Source: Rhodoferax ferrireducens T118 (GTDB lineage: Bacteria > Pseudomonadota > Gammaproteobacteria > Burkholderiales > Burkholderiaceae_C). Taken from it: a stretch of DNA of 64,000 nt. Below, piece by piece: positions 18,283 to 27,219 of this stretch. The translations under genes and the position numbers were made by a program. The stretch covers positions 2,604,001 to 2,668,000 of the forward strand of contig NC_007908.1 of assembly GCF_000013605.1 (NCBI RefSeq), written 5' to 3'. Numbering within the stretch: the first letter of the stretch is position 1; each line of letters opens with the position of its first letter. A model generated the notes under the pieces. It was not told the DNA's origin and searched no databases. It saw nothing but the letters and a program-made list of their open reading frames with translations.

Positions 18283-18363
18283 TCAGCAGGCGCTGGCCCC
18301 GTCCTCGGTGATGAATTCGCCGTCTTCCCCGGCTGGGCCGAGAAAACACGCCAGAATGCACAC
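18283..18363 (-). CDS. Possible 26-residue small ORF before the aroD leader terminator
   Basis: A GTG-started frame whose first codon lies at the edge of repeat copy C. It reads as Cys-rich and acidic, ending EDGEFITEDGASAC, then stops 27 bp before the terminator hairpin. The composition looks more protein-like than random, but there is no clear ribosome site. It could be the tail of a gene truncated by the repeat, or a leader peptide. Confidence 0.3.
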   Translation of the reverse strand: MCILACFLGPAGEDGEFITEDGASAC

Positions 18364-18426
18364 ATTTATACGAAATCAGCCTCTAGCCCCTACAAATAAA
18401 GCACTAACAGCTATCCTAACAATAGC
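18362..18426 (-). repeat. Dispersed repeat, copy C (after the thioesterase-GNAT gene)
   Basis: On the minus strand: the hairpin GCTATTGTTAGGATAGC, a spacer, then GGGGCTAGAGGCTGATTT and a TATAAAT tail. It begins about 10 bp after the stop codon at 18437. Confidence 0.75.
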
Positions 18427-18436
18427 ATTTTTTGAA

Positions 18437-19306
18437 TTACCTCAGCACACGCACCATCTCAATGTGTCTAATCCCGGCTTCCATGAAGGGTTCGCCGCGC
18501 GGCACAAAACCTTGTACCGCATAAAAACCCTGGGCGCTGCTTTGCGCGTGCAACAGCACCTCAAAGTCGCCACGATGGGCGGCCGCAGTCATCAAGGCTT
18601 GCAGCGCCGCGCGGCCAAGATGTGAGCCGCGCAGCACGCGGTTCACGGCCAGACGGCCAATTTGGCCAATACCCGGCGTCGGCTGCAACAGTCGCCCGGT
18701 GGCCACGGGCAGGCCCAGCCGGTTTCGAATGAGCACATGGAGTGCTGTTTTATCGGACTCGTCTTGCTCCATCTCAATCGGAATCTGCTGCTCTTGCACA
18801 AACACTTCCTCCCGCACCGTACGCGCGCCTTCAGCCAGCATTTGCCAATCACCGACCGCGACCTCAATCATGGTTTGACCAGCCTCATAGCCCAGCAGGA
18901 TGTCACGCAGGGACGCCGGGACCGGCCGGGAAGTCTGTGTGGCGGGATCGGCAAACACGTAAATCAGCTCGCAACTGATCAGGTGTTCTTCACCCCGAAA
19001 AATAGAGCCGATGAAAACAATGGACGAGGTGCCGATGCGATGGCATTTGAGCGCCACGTCCAGTTGATCGTCGACCCGTGCCGACACGTGAAATTCCACG
19101 GTGGCTTTCTTGACGTACAAGTCACCCTGCAAGGCCGCAAAAGTGACCTCGTACGGCAGGGCCAGAGCCCGCCAGTAGTCGGTGATGGCCGTGTCAAAGT
19201 ACATCAGGTAATGCGCGTTGAAAACGATCTTTTGCATGTCCACTTCAGCCCAGCGCACACGCAGGCGGTGGAAAAAGCGGAACGCCTGGCGGCTCGTATC
19301 AGTCAT
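18437..19306 (-). CDS. Thioesterase-GNAT fusion protein
   Basis: A 289-residue two-domain protein. Residues 1-140 are a 4-hydroxybenzoyl-CoA/YbgC-type hot-dog thioesterase (RVRWAEVDMQKIVFNAHYL with the catalytic Asp, then YFDTAITDYW). Residues about 150-289 are a GNAT acetyltransferase of the ElaA type (VREEVFVQEQQIP, ATGRLL, IGRLAVNRVLRGSHLG as the acetyl-CoA loop). The ATG at 19306 overlaps the stop codon of the upstream esterase (19299), indicating translational coupling. The hot-dog half would hydrolyse acyl-CoA from the neighbouring beta-oxidation block; the GNAT substrate is unknown. Confidence 0.85.
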   Translation of the reverse strand: MTDTSRQAFRFFHRLRVRWAEVDMQKIVFNAHYLMYFDTAITDYWRALALPYEVTFAALQGDLYVKKATVEFHVSARVDDQLDVALKCHRIGTSSIVFIGSIFRGEEHLISCELIYVFADPATQTSRPVPASLRDILLGYEAGQTMIEVAVGDWQMLAEGARTVREEVFVQEQQIPIEMEQDESDKTALHVLIRNRLGLPVATGRLLQPTPGIGQIGRLAVNRVLRGSHLGRAALQALMTAAAHRGDFEVLLHAQSSAQGFYAVQGFVPRGEPFMEAGIRHIEMVRVLR

Positions 19307-20282
19307 GGTGCGTATGGGGTGAAGTGGTGCTCTGAAAAGCATGTCGCAGCGCGCGTGCTGCATCCAGATGGGCGCGACGCGCCTCTGCAATAGCGCGCCC
19401 CATCAAGGCAAAGCCGTGCACCACGCCACGGTAAATTTCAAGGTCCACCGGCACGGCCGCGGCGCGCAATTTATCGGCGTAAGCCACGCCCTCATCCACC
19501 AGCGGGTCGCATTCGGCCAGGCCGAACCAGGCCGGCGCGACGCCTTCCACATCGGGTGCATTCAGGGGTGCAAAGCGCCAGTCATCTCGATCTGTGTGCA
19601 CTGGAATGTAGTGGTCAAAAAAATACTCAATGTGAGGTTCTTCGAGCATAAAACCATGGGCAAAGGTCTTGTGCGACGCCGTGTCCTGGTGCGCGGTGCA
19701 ACCGGGGTAAAACAGCAACTGCAGCGCCAGTGGCAGGCCCACATCCCGTGCCTGCAAAGCGCAAGCCGCGGCCAGCGTGCCCCCGGCGCTGTCGCCACCG
19801 ACGGCCAGGCGAGTCGCATCCAGGCCCAGGCTGGCACCGTGCCGTGCGACCCACTGCACCGCATCCCAGGCATCGTCATGCGCCACCGGGAATTGATGTT
19901 CGGGTGCGAGCCGGTAAGCCACCGAGAGCACCGCGCAATGCGCCAGGTGGCTCAGGGTGCGGCACAGCACATCATGCGTGGCGATGCTGCCGATGGTGAA
20001 GCCACCACCATGAAAATAGACCAATACCGGCAGCTTTTCAGCGCTGGCGGCATAGAGTCGCACCGGCACGCTGTAGCCATCGCGTGCCGGAATGTTGAAA
20101 TCTTCCACCCGCTGCAACACAGGCGAGGTGATTTCCAGAAAGCCAGCACCAAGCTCGTAAGCGATGCGTGCTTGCACAGGCGTGAGCGCATGCAGTGGCA
20201 CCTGGTTGGCGCGCGTCATGCGGTCCAGCACACTGTGCATGGCAGGTGTCAGCAAGGTGCGCGGGTTACGACGGTGACTCAT
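19299..20282 (-). CDS. Alpha/beta hydrolase, hormone-sensitive-lipase family
   Basis: A 327-residue esterase. The HSL-type oxyanion motif HGGG is in LVYFHGGGFTIGS, the nucleophile elbow is GGDSAGG, the acid lies near LAECDPLVDEG and the His in VVHGFALMG. Such enzymes hydrolyse short-chain acyl esters in the cytosol. I start at the ATG at 20282 (MSHRRNPRTLL), though the ribosome site is poor and MHSVLDRMTRA at 20240 is an alternative. It lies between the acyl-CoA dehydrogenase (78 bp upstream) and the thioesterase-GNAT gene it overlaps. Confidence 0.88.
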   Translation of the reverse strand: MSHRRNPRTLLTPAMHSVLDRMTRANQVPLHALTPVQARIAYELGAGFLEITSPVLQRVEDFNIPARDGYSVPVRLYAASAEKLPVLVYFHGGGFTIGSIATHDVLCRTLSHLAHCAVLSVAYRLAPEHQFPVAHDDAWDAVQWVARHGASLGLDATRLAVGGDSAGGTLAAACALQARDVGLPLALQLLFYPGCTAHQDTASHKTFAHGFMLEEPHIEYFFDHYIPVHTDRDDWRFAPLNAPDVEGVAPAWFGLAECDPLVDEGVAYADKLRAAAVPVDLEIYRGVVHGFALMGRAIAEARRAHLDAARALRHAFQSTTSPHTHHD

Positions 20283-20360
20283 TGAGGCGCGTATTTTTGT
20301 TGATGTGCATTTTTTTATCCTACACGCAAACCACCATAGCACCGATTGAGAGCGGCCACC

Positions 20361-22217
20361 TCAGAACGCGTCTTCAGGCATGTCGGCGCAGGTCAGGTCA
20401 CGGTTGGCCACCACCTGCAGCCACGCGCCTATTTTGGGCAACTCGTAATGATAAAAATAGGCTGTAGCCCTCGTCCTTCCTACGTTAGCGGCTATTGATT
20501 GTGTAGCATCCTGGCGTTGCGCGCTTAACGCCACGTCGAGCCAGATCCAGGCCAGCACGGTATGCCCAAAGGCCTGCAGATACGGCACCGCGTTGGCCAG
20601 GGCGTCACCCGGCTGGCCAGTGGCCCAGGCCGCCCGGGTGGCGTCTGTGACCTGCTGCCAAGCGGCTGTCAAAGCCGCTGCGTGCGCCGCCAGTTCAGGC
20701 ACCTGTTGAGCCTGCGCGGCCGTGGCCTGGATGCGCCCTGCCAGCAGCGCCAGCCCGCGCCCGCTCTCCATCAGCACTTTGCGTCCGAGCAAGTCCATCG
20801 CCTGAATGCCGTGCGTGCCTTCGTGGATCATGTTCAGACGGTTGTCGCGCCAATACTGTTCTACCGGGAAGTCACGCGTGTAGCCATAACCCCCGTGGAC
20901 CTGAATCGCCAGCGAATTGGCCTCCAGACACCATTCACTCGGCCAGCTCTTGGCGATCGGGGTCAGAACTTCAAGCAGCAGGCGTGCCTCATCGGCGGCC
21001 TCGGGTGTACCGCTGTGTTGTTCATCGACCAGACGAGCGCAATACAACTCCAGCGCCAACGCACCTTCACAGTAAGATTTTTGCGCCAGCAACATGCGCT
21101 TGACGTCGGCATGCTCAATGATGGGCACTTGCGGCTGGGTGGCATCTTTGCCGGCGGGCCCCGCCGGCCGACCCTGGGGTCGGGTTTTGGCATAGTCCAG
21201 CGCAGCTTCATAACCCGCCAGACCGAGCATGGTGGCTGCAATGCCGACGCCGATACGCGCCTCGTTCATCATGTGGAACATGCAGCGCAAGCCCTCGCCC
21301 GGTTGGCCGACCAGGTAACCGACGGCGCCGGCGCCCTTGCCATCGAGTCCACCGCCTGTGCTGCGAACCGGGTATTTGCCCTCGCCAAAATTGAGCAATG
21401 TGTTGACCGTGCCGCGCCAGCCCAGTTTGTGATTCAGACCCGCCAGGGCCACGTCGTTGCGCTCGCCGGTAAGAACGCCCGCCTCGTTCACCAATTTTTT
21501 GGGCACGATGAACAGGGAAATGCCGCGCGTGCCCGTCGGCAACTGGCCGTCCGGTCCCGGAATCTTGGCCAGCACCAAGTGGATGATGTTCTCAGTCAAC
21601 TCGTGGTCGCCAGCCGAGATCCACATCTTGTTGCCGCGCAGGCGATAGCGCGCACCGAGCGGATCCTGCGCATAGTCCTCGCCGTCCGGCATGGCGCGCG
21701 TGGCCACATCACTCAGAGAAGACCCTGCCTGCGGCTCAGACAAACACATGGTGCCCGAGAAGCGCCCGCAGAATTCATTCTTGGCAAACACCTCTTTTTG
21801 CAGCGGCGTGCCATGCACCATCAGCAAATTGGCGTTGCCGGTGCTGAGCATGCCCGAGCCGATACTGACCGAGGCCATGGCAAAAAAAGCATTCGCCGCC
21901 GCCTCAATCGTGTACGGCAGTTGCATGCCACCGTGCTCAAAATCTTGCGCCGCGCTCAACATGCCGGATTCAGCGTAGGCCTTTTGTGCGTCATGCGTGG
22001 CCTGCGGCAGGATCACCTGGTCGCCGTCAAAACGCGGCTCCTGCGTGTCCACCAGCCGGTTGAACGGCGCGTACTTTTCACGCGCAATACGCTCGCAGGT
22101 GTCGAGCACGGCATCAAAAGTCTCGCGCGAATGGTCGGCAAAACGCGGCCGCTCGTTCAGCGACTCGGCATCGAGCCATTGGTACAGCAGGAAATCAACC
22201 GTGGAACGCAAAGACAT
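20361..22217 (-). CDS. Acyl-CoA dehydrogenase, 600-residue class
   Basis: An FAD-dependent acyl-CoA dehydrogenase of 618 residues, of the larger class seen in DmdC/3-methylthiopropanoyl-CoA dehydrogenases. Visible are MCLSEPQAGSSLSDV and KMWISAGDHELTENI (FAD/substrate core), RIGVGIAATMLGLAGYEAAL and VHGGYGYTRDFPVEQYWRD (C-terminal helical domain). A C-terminal extension carries sequence from repeat copy D (DATQSIAANVGRTRATA). It follows thiolase and the FadB-like gene on the same strand and would supply the first oxidation step of the pathway. Chain-length specificity is not readable. Confidence 0.92.
   Translation of the reverse strand: MSLRSTVDFLLYQWLDAESLNERPRFADHSRETFDAVLDTCERIAREKYAPFNRLVDTQEPRFDGDQVILPQATHDAQKAYAESGMLSAAQDFEHGGMQLPYTIEAAANAFFAMASVSIGSGMLSTGNANLLMVHGTPLQKEVFAKNEFCGRFSGTMCLSEPQAGSSLSDVATRAMPDGEDYAQDPLGARYRLRGNKMWISAGDHELTENIIHLVLAKIPGPDGQLPTGTRGISLFIVPKKLVNEAGVLTGERNDVALAGLNHKLGWRGTVNTLLNFGEGKYPVRSTGGGLDGKGAGAVGYLVGQPGEGLRCMFHMMNEARIGVGIAATMLGLAGYEAALDYAKTRPQGRPAGPAGKDATQPQVPIIEHADVKRMLLAQKSYCEGALALELYCARLVDEQHSGTPEAADEARLLLEVLTPIAKSWPSEWCLEANSLAIQVHGGYGYTRDFPVEQYWRDNRLNMIHEGTHGIQAMDLLGRKVLMESGRGLALLAGRIQATAAQAQQVPELAAHAAALTAAWQQVTDATRAAWATGQPGDALANAVPYLQAFGHTVLAWIWLDVALSAQRQDATQSIAANVGRTRATAYFYHYELPKIGAWLQVVANRDLTCADMPEDAF
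20450..20507 (-). repeat. Dispersed repeat, copy D (inside the acyl-CoA dehydrogenase gene)
   Basis: Minus strand: GCTACACAATCAATAGC, a spacer, then ACGAGGGCTACAGCCTATTT. It is in frame, in sense orientation, with the same reading phase as copies A and G. Confidence 0.7.
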
Positions 22218-22299
22218 CGTCGTCTCCCATAAAAAAAAGGCCGGGCCGCTCCATTGATTCAGCCCAACCCTTGTTCATCACGCCGCGAGCGGCGAACCG

Positions 22300-23475
22300 T
22301 TACAGCACCTCAAATATGCCCGCTGCGCCCATGCCGCCACCAATACACATGGTGACACAAACGCGTTTGGCTCCACGGCGCTTGCCCTCGATCAGGGCGT
22401 GGCCGGTCAGGCGCTGGCCACTGACGCCGTAGGGGTGGCCCACAGCAATGGCGCCGCCGTTGACGTTCAGCCGCTCATTCGGAATGCCGAGCCGGTCGCG
22501 GCAGTAAATCACCTGCACCGCAAAGGCTTCATTAAGCTCCCACAGGTCGATGTCGTCCATCTTCAAACCCAGGCGCGCCAGCACTTTCGGGATCGCAAAC
22601 ACCGGGCCGATGCCCATCTCGTCCGGCTCGCAACCGGCGACAGCAAAGCCAAGGAAACGGCCCAGCGGCTTGAGACCTTTTTTCGCGGCAACAGATTCGT
22701 GCATCACCACGACGGCACCGCCCCCGTCGGAAAACTGGCTGGCATTGCCGGCGGTGATCAGGCCACCCGGTACGGCCGAGCGCAGGCCGCTGATGCCCTC
22801 CTTGGTGGTACCCGCGCGAATGCCTTCGTCCTGGCTGACCGTGACTTTTTTGGTCGTCAGACCCATCACTTTGTCAGCCACGCCCATGATGACGCTAATC
22901 GGGGCGATTTCGTCATTGAACAGGCCTGCGGCCAGCGCAGCCGTAGCCTTCTGCTGGCTGGCGGCACCGTACTCGTCCATCGCGTCGCGGCTGATGTTGT
23001 AGCGCTTGGCGACGATCTCTGCCGTTTGCAGCATGTTGAGGTAAACCTCGGGCTTGTTTTTTACCAGCCAAGGATCGGTCAGCATGTGCTGGTTCATCTC
23101 TTGCTGGACGCAGGAGATGGCTTCCACGCCACCGGCTACAAATATATCGCCCTCGCCCGCGATGATGCGTTGCGAAGCCAGCGCAATGGTTTGCAGACCG
23201 GAGGAGCAAAAACGATTGACCGTCATGCCCGGCACGGTCACCGGGCAACCAGCGCGCAGGGCGATCTGGCGCGCGATGTTGGCGCCAGTGGCACCTTCGG
23301 GCGTGGCACAGCCCATGAGGACGTCTTCGACCTCAGCGGCCTCAATGCCGGCGCGCTTGATGGCATGTTCGACGGCGTGACCACCCAGCGTGGCGCCATG
23401 GGTCATGTTGAAAGAACCCTTCCAGCTCTTGGCGAGCGGCGTGCGGGCGGTGGAAACGATTACGGCTGCAGTCAT
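22300..23475 (-). CDS. Acetyl-CoA acetyltransferase (thiolase)
   Basis: A 391-residue thiolase. The acyl-accepting Cys is in [13 protein letters not shown], the His in [17 protein letters not shown] and the second Cys in [17 protein letters not shown]. The start at 23475 ([18 protein letters not shown]) is the classical thiolase N-terminus; the longer open frame upstream has no support. It follows the FadB-like gene by 70 bp, so the pair forms a beta-oxidation alpha/beta couple. It completes the cycle by CoA-dependent cleavage of 3-ketoacyl-CoA. Confidence 0.94.
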   Translation of the reverse strand: MTAAVIVSTARTPLAKSWKGSFNMTHGATLGGHAVEHAIKRAGIEAAEVEDVLMGCATPEGATGANIARQIALRAGCPVTVPGMTVNRFCSSGLQTIALASQRIIAGEGDIFVAGGVEAISCVQQEMNQHMLTDPWLVKNKPEVYLNMLQTAEIVAKRYNISRDAMDEYGAASQQKATAALAAGLFNDEIAPISVIMGVADKVMGLTTKKVTVSQDEGIRAGTTKEGISGLRSAVPGGLITAGNASQFSDGGGAVVVMHESVAAKKGLKPLGRFLGFAVAGCEPDEMGIGPVFAIPKVLARLGLKMDDIDLWELNEAFAVQVIYCRDRLGIPNERLNVNGGAIAVGHPYGVSGQRLTGHALIEGKRRGAKRVCVTMCIGGGMGAAGIFEVL

Positions 23476-23545
23476 TTTGATCTTTCTAAAGTGTTGGAGA
23501 CAGAGCTTGCCCACTTCGTGTGGCGACGGTCTGTCCCCCAAATTT

Positions 23546-25645
23546 TCAATTGAATGTTTTGCCTTCAGCCGCCAGTTTGGCCAGCAAGGGAGCAGGCTGC
23601 CAAAACTTGGCATCGTCGAGCGGGTTCTTGGCAAAGCGGTGCATGGCTTGCACCACATTGAACAAACCCACTTCATCGGCATAATTCATCGGGCCGCCGC
23701 GCCAAATGGGGAAACCGTAGCCCATCAGATACACCATGTCGATGTCGCTGGCTTTGGAGGCAATGCCTTCTTCCAGAATGTGAGCGGCCTCATTGACCAG
23801 CGAATAGACCAGACGCTGCACGATCTCTTCGTCCGAAATCTTGCGCGGTGTGATGCCCAGTGCGGCGCGATGGTCTTCAATCATCTTGACGACTTCGGCA
23901 TTCGGAATGGCATCGCGCTTGCCAGCCACATAGTCATACCAGCCCGCACCGGTCTTCTGGCCAAAGCGTCCTTTTTCGCACAACAAATCAGCGGTCTTGC
24001 TGTACTTCATGTCGGGTTTTTCAAGGTAGCGGCGCTTGCGGATGGCCCAGCCAATGTCGTTGCCCGCCAGGTCACCCATGCGGAACGGGCCCATGGCGAA
24101 GCCGAATTTTTCCACCGCCTTGTCGACTTGAGCTGGCGTGCAGCCTTCGTCCAGCAGAAAGCCACCCTGGCGGCCATATTGCTCGATCATGCGGTTGCCA
24201 ATGAAACCATCACACACGCCCGATACCACGGCGGTCTTCTTGATCTTTTTCGCCAGCGCCATCACGGTGGCCAGCACGTCTTTGGCCGTTTTCTCACCGC
24301 GTATCACTTCCAGCAGCTTCATCACATTGGCCGGGCTGAAGAAGTGCATGCCGACCACGTCCTGCGGGCGCTTGGTGAACGAAGCAATCTTGTTGACATC
24401 CAGGGTGGAGGTGTTGGACGCCAGGATCGCGCCGGGCTTCATCACCCGATCAAGTTCCTTGAACACGGCCTCTTTCACGCCAATTTCTTCAAACACGGCT
24501 TCAATGACCATGTCCGCGTCTTTGAGGTCGTCGTAGCTCAACGTGGTACTGAGCAGGCTCATGCGCTGCTCGTATTTGTCCTGTTTGAGTTTGCCTTTTT
24601 TGACCTGGGCTTCGTAATTCTTGCGAATGGTGGCAATACCACGGTCCAGCGCCTCCTGCTTCATTTCCAGTATCTTCACCGCAATGCCGGCGTTGAGGAA
24701 ATTCATCGAGATACCGCCGCCCATCGTGCCGGCACCAATGATCGCTACTGAGTTGATCGCGCGTTGCGGCGTGTCCGCGGACACATCCGGGATCTTGGAG
24801 GCGGCACGCTGGGCCATGAAGATGTGCCGCAGGGCGCGACACTCGGGAGTCCACATCAGGTTGATGAAGCTCTCGCGCTCGAACAGCATACCGTCGTCAA
24901 ACTTCTTGGTGGTGGCTGCTTGAACGACATCCACGCATTTGAGCGGCGCCGGGAAATTTTTGGACATGCCGCCCACCATATTACGGGCGAACTGGAAATA
25001 AGCATCACCTTGCGGGTGTTTGCAAGGCAGGTTGCGCACCAGTGGCAGCGGCCGCGTTTCGGCGACCGAGCGCGCATAGAGCAGAGCCTCTTCGGCCAGG
25101 GATTCGTTCGAGGTGGCCATTTTGTTGAACAACTGCTGGCCCGGCAGCATCGCCAGCAACTCGCTTTTGACTGGCTCACCACTGACAATCATGTTCAATG
25201 CCGGCTCGACCCCGAGCGCACGCGGCAGGCGCTGCGTACCGCCAGCACCCGGCACCAAGCCCAATTTAACCTCGGGCAGCGCAACGCTACACCCAGGCGC
25301 GGCAATACGGTAATGACAACCCAGGGCCAGTTCCAGCCCGCCGCCCATGCAGACCGAGTGAATGGCGGCAATGACCGGTTTGCTCGAATTTTCAATCATC
25401 AGAATCACGCTGAGCAGGTTGGGTTCCTGCAAGGCCGTGGGGCTGCCAAACTCCTTGATGTCGGCGCCGCCCGAGAACGCTTTACCCGCGCCGGTGATGA
25501 CGATGGCTTTCACGGAAGCGTCGGCATCGGCCTTGGCCAGACCATCGGTGAGTGCCAATCGTGTGGCATAGCCCAGTCCATTGACGGGTGGGTTATTGAG
25601 CGTCAGTACGGCGATGTCGCCATGCACTTTGTAGTCAGCGGTCAT
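23546..25645 (-). CDS. FadB-like enoyl-CoA hydratase / 3-hydroxyacyl-CoA dehydrogenase
   Basis: A 699-residue multifunctional beta-oxidation enzyme. The N-terminal crotonase domain has [15 protein letters not shown] and [19 protein letters not shown]. The NAD-binding domain starts [18 protein letters not shown] near residue 295 and is followed by [11 protein letters not shown] and [17 protein letters not shown]. The start at 25645 has GAGGA upstream. It is the first gene after livF, 105 bp away, and that gap contains a TTGTC-N8-GACAA palindrome shared with the regulator at 34099, so it probably heads its own transcription unit with the thiolase and acyl-CoA dehydrogenase. Confidence 0.94.
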   Translation of the reverse strand: MTADYKVHGDIAVLTLNNPPVNGLGYATRLALTDGLAKADADASVKAIVITGAGKAFSGGADIKEFGSPTALQEPNLLSVILMIENSSKPVIAAIHSVCMGGGLELALGCHYRIAAPGCSVALPEVKLGLVPGAGGTQRLPRALGVEPALNMIVSGEPVKSELLAMLPGQQLFNKMATSNESLAEEALLYARSVAETRPLPLVRNLPCKHPQGDAYFQFARNMVGGMSKNFPAPLKCVDVVQAATTKKFDDGMLFERESFINLMWTPECRALRHIFMAQRAASKIPDVSADTPQRAINSVAIIGAGTMGGGISMNFLNAGIAVKILEMKQEALDRGIATIRKNYEAQVKKGKLKQDKYEQRMSLLSTTLSYDDLKDADMVIEAVFEEIGVKEAVFKELDRVMKPGAILASNTSTLDVNKIASFTKRPQDVVGMHFFSPANVMKLLEVIRGEKTAKDVLATVMALAKKIKKTAVVSGVCDGFIGNRMIEQYGRQGGFLLDEGCTPAQVDKAVEKFGFAMGPFRMGDLAGNDIGWAIRKRRYLEKPDMKYSKTADLLCEKGRFGQKTGAGWYDYVAGKRDAIPNAEVVKMIEDHRAALGITPRKISDEEIVQRLVYSLVNEAAHILEEGIASKASDIDMVYLMGYGFPIWRGGPMNYADEVGLFNVVQAMHRFAKNPLDDAKFWQPAPLLAKLAAEGKTFN

Positions 25646-25727
25646 GCTTGCATTCCTCGGAAATAAAAATAGAACGATCGTGCGATTAATTGCAAGGGGC
25701 AACTATACCCACGAGTCCACTTCGGGT

Positions 25728-25745
25728 TTGTCACAGGTGGGACAA
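25728..25745. promoter_or_regulatory. Candidate operator TTGTC-N8-GACAA before the fadB-like gene
   Basis: A perfect 5+5 palindrome with an 8-bp spacer (centre ACAGGTGG), 83 bp upstream of the start at 25645. It is the same arrangement as the two sites before the Crp/Fnr-type gene at 34099. Its position suggests that regulator acts here. Confidence 0.6.
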
Positions 25746-25750
25746 GGCCT

Positions 25751-26446
25751 TCAGACCTCCAGCCATTCCTTGCGGGTATAGCTGTCTTTGCGCAATTCAT
25801 CCGGGGTGCCGCTGAAAACAATACTGCCGTGGCCCATGACCAGACAGCGATCAGAAATATCCATCGCAATGGTCAATTTCTGTTCAATCAGCAATACCGA
25901 AATACCCCGTTTCTTGAGCTCTTTAAGGTAGTGCGCCACCAGTTCAACAATCTTGGGCGCCAAGCCTTCAGTGGGCTCGTCAATGATGATCAGATCAGGG
26001 TCTCCCATCAGGGACCGGCACAGCGTGAGCATCTGTTGTTCGCCACCCGACATCACCCCGGCGAGCATGCTTTGCCGCTCCTTGAGCCGGGGAAACATCT
26101 GGTACATGTCATCGAGTGACCAGCGCCCCGCTTTACGGGCACTTTTTTGACCCAGGTACAAATTTTGTTCCACCGTCAGATTGGGAAAAATATCACGGCT
26201 CTCAGGCACGTAGCCAAGACCCAAATGCGCAATCTCAAAGGTCTTCTTTCCCAATAGCTCCTGCCCGCGCCAAAGCAGGGAACCTTCGCAATCAACCAGG
26301 CCCATGATGGCTTTGGCGGTGGTGGATCGCCCGGACCCGTTGCGCCCTAGCAGCGAGACGATTTCGCCGGCCGACACATCAAAATGAACACCGTGCAGCA
26401 CATGACTCTTGCCATAAAAGGCATGAAGATTTTCTATTTTCAGCAT
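25751..26446 (-). CDS. livF: Branched-chain-type ABC transporter ATPase LivF
   Basis: A 231-residue ATPase of the HAAT (LivF) family. The signature motif is VMSGGEQQMLTLCRSLM, Walker B is LIIIDEPTEGLAP, and LLIEQKLTIAMDISDR holds the switch region. The Walker A loop reads LLGRNGSGRSTTAK: the lysine expected in GxxGxGKST is an arginine. The CGA codon is clear in the DNA. Its ATG overlaps the end of livG. It works with LivG, LivH, LivM and the two binding proteins upstream to import an organic acid or amino acid. Confidence 0.93.
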   Translation of the reverse strand: MLKIENLHAFYGKSHVLHGVHFDVSAGEIVSLLGRNGSGRSTTAKAIMGLVDCEGSLLWRGQELLGKKTFEIAHLGLGYVPESRDIFPNLTVEQNLYLGQKSARKAGRWSLDDMYQMFPRLKERQSMLAGVMSGGEQQMLTLCRSLMGDPDLIIIDEPTEGLAPKIVELVAHYLKELKKRGISVLLIEQKLTIAMDISDRCLVMGHGSIVFSGTPDELRKDSYTRKEWLEV

Positions 26447-27219
26447 GCCTGGTGCCCCCCTGCCTGCAAGTCGGCCACTGAAGAGCCAAGATAGGCCTCT
26501 TGCACCAGCGGGTTGGCGCGCACGGCCTCGGGTGTGTCGTAGGCCAATAACTCGCCATACACCACCACGGCGATCTTGTCGGCCAGGCCAAACACAACGC
26601 CCATATCGTGTTCCACCGTCAAAAGGGTTTTTCCAACCGTCACCTCCTTGATCAGCTTGATGAAGCGGCTGGTCTCTGACTTGCTCATCCCGGCGGTCGG
26701 TTCATCAAGCAGGATGACGTTGGCGCCACCCGCAATGGTGATGCCGATTTCGAGCGCACGCTGCTCGGCATAGGTCAGGTTGATGGCCAGCACATCATGT
26801 TTTTTATCCAGCTTGACCATTTTCATCAATTCATCGGCCCGCTCATTGGCATCGTCCAGGTCGGCCAGAAACTTCAGAAAGGTGTACCTGTAGCCCAAAC
26901 TCCACAGCACGCCGCAGCGCAAATTCTCGAACACACTGAGCTTGGGAAAAATATTGGTGATCTGAAAACTACGGCTCAAACCCATGCGGTTGATCTCAAA
27001 CGGTTTCTTTCCATTCAGGCGTTGACCGTTCAGAAGTACATCGCCGCTGGTGGGCTCGAAGCGGCCACTGATCAGGTTGAACAAGGTCGATTTGCCGGCG
27101 CCATTCGGGCCAATAATGCCGACCCGCTCGCCCTGTGGCACCGCCAGATTGATGCCACGAATGATGGCCGTCTTGCCAAAACTCTTGCGCAAGTCCTTTA
27201 ATTCCAGGGCAAAGGTCAT
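26440..27219 (-). CDS. livG: Branched-chain-type ABC transporter ATPase LivG
   Basis: A 259-residue LivG-type ATPase with canonical Walker A (IIGPNGAGKSTLFNLISG), a LivG-like SRSFQITNIFPKLSVFENL segment, the signature LTYAEQRALEIGI, Walker B VILLDEPTAGMSKSE and VEHDMGVVFGLADK. The signature lacks the usual SGGQ start (Thr-Tyr-Ala-Glu-Gln instead), which is common in this family. The start ATG at 27219 overlaps the livM stop codon; the frame runs a little further without a better start. It pairs with livF, whose Walker A lysine is substituted. Confidence 0.94.
   Translation of the reverse strand: MTFALELKDLRKSFGKTAIIRGINLAVPQGERVGIIGPNGAGKSTLFNLISGRFEPTSGDVLLNGQRLNGKKPFEINRMGLSRSFQITNIFPKLSVFENLRCGVLWSLGYRYTFLKFLADLDDANERADELMKMVKLDKKHDVLAINLTYAEQRALEIGITIAGGANVILLDEPTAGMSKSETSRFIKLIKEVTVGKTLLTVEHDMGVVFGLADKIAVVVYGELLAYDTPEAVRANPLVQEAYLGSSVADLQAGGHQAC

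Noticed and set aside
20562..22232. 556-codon frame antisense to the acyl-CoA dehydrogenase
   Set aside because: Shadow frame of a gene with intact motifs; no ribosome site and atypical composition.
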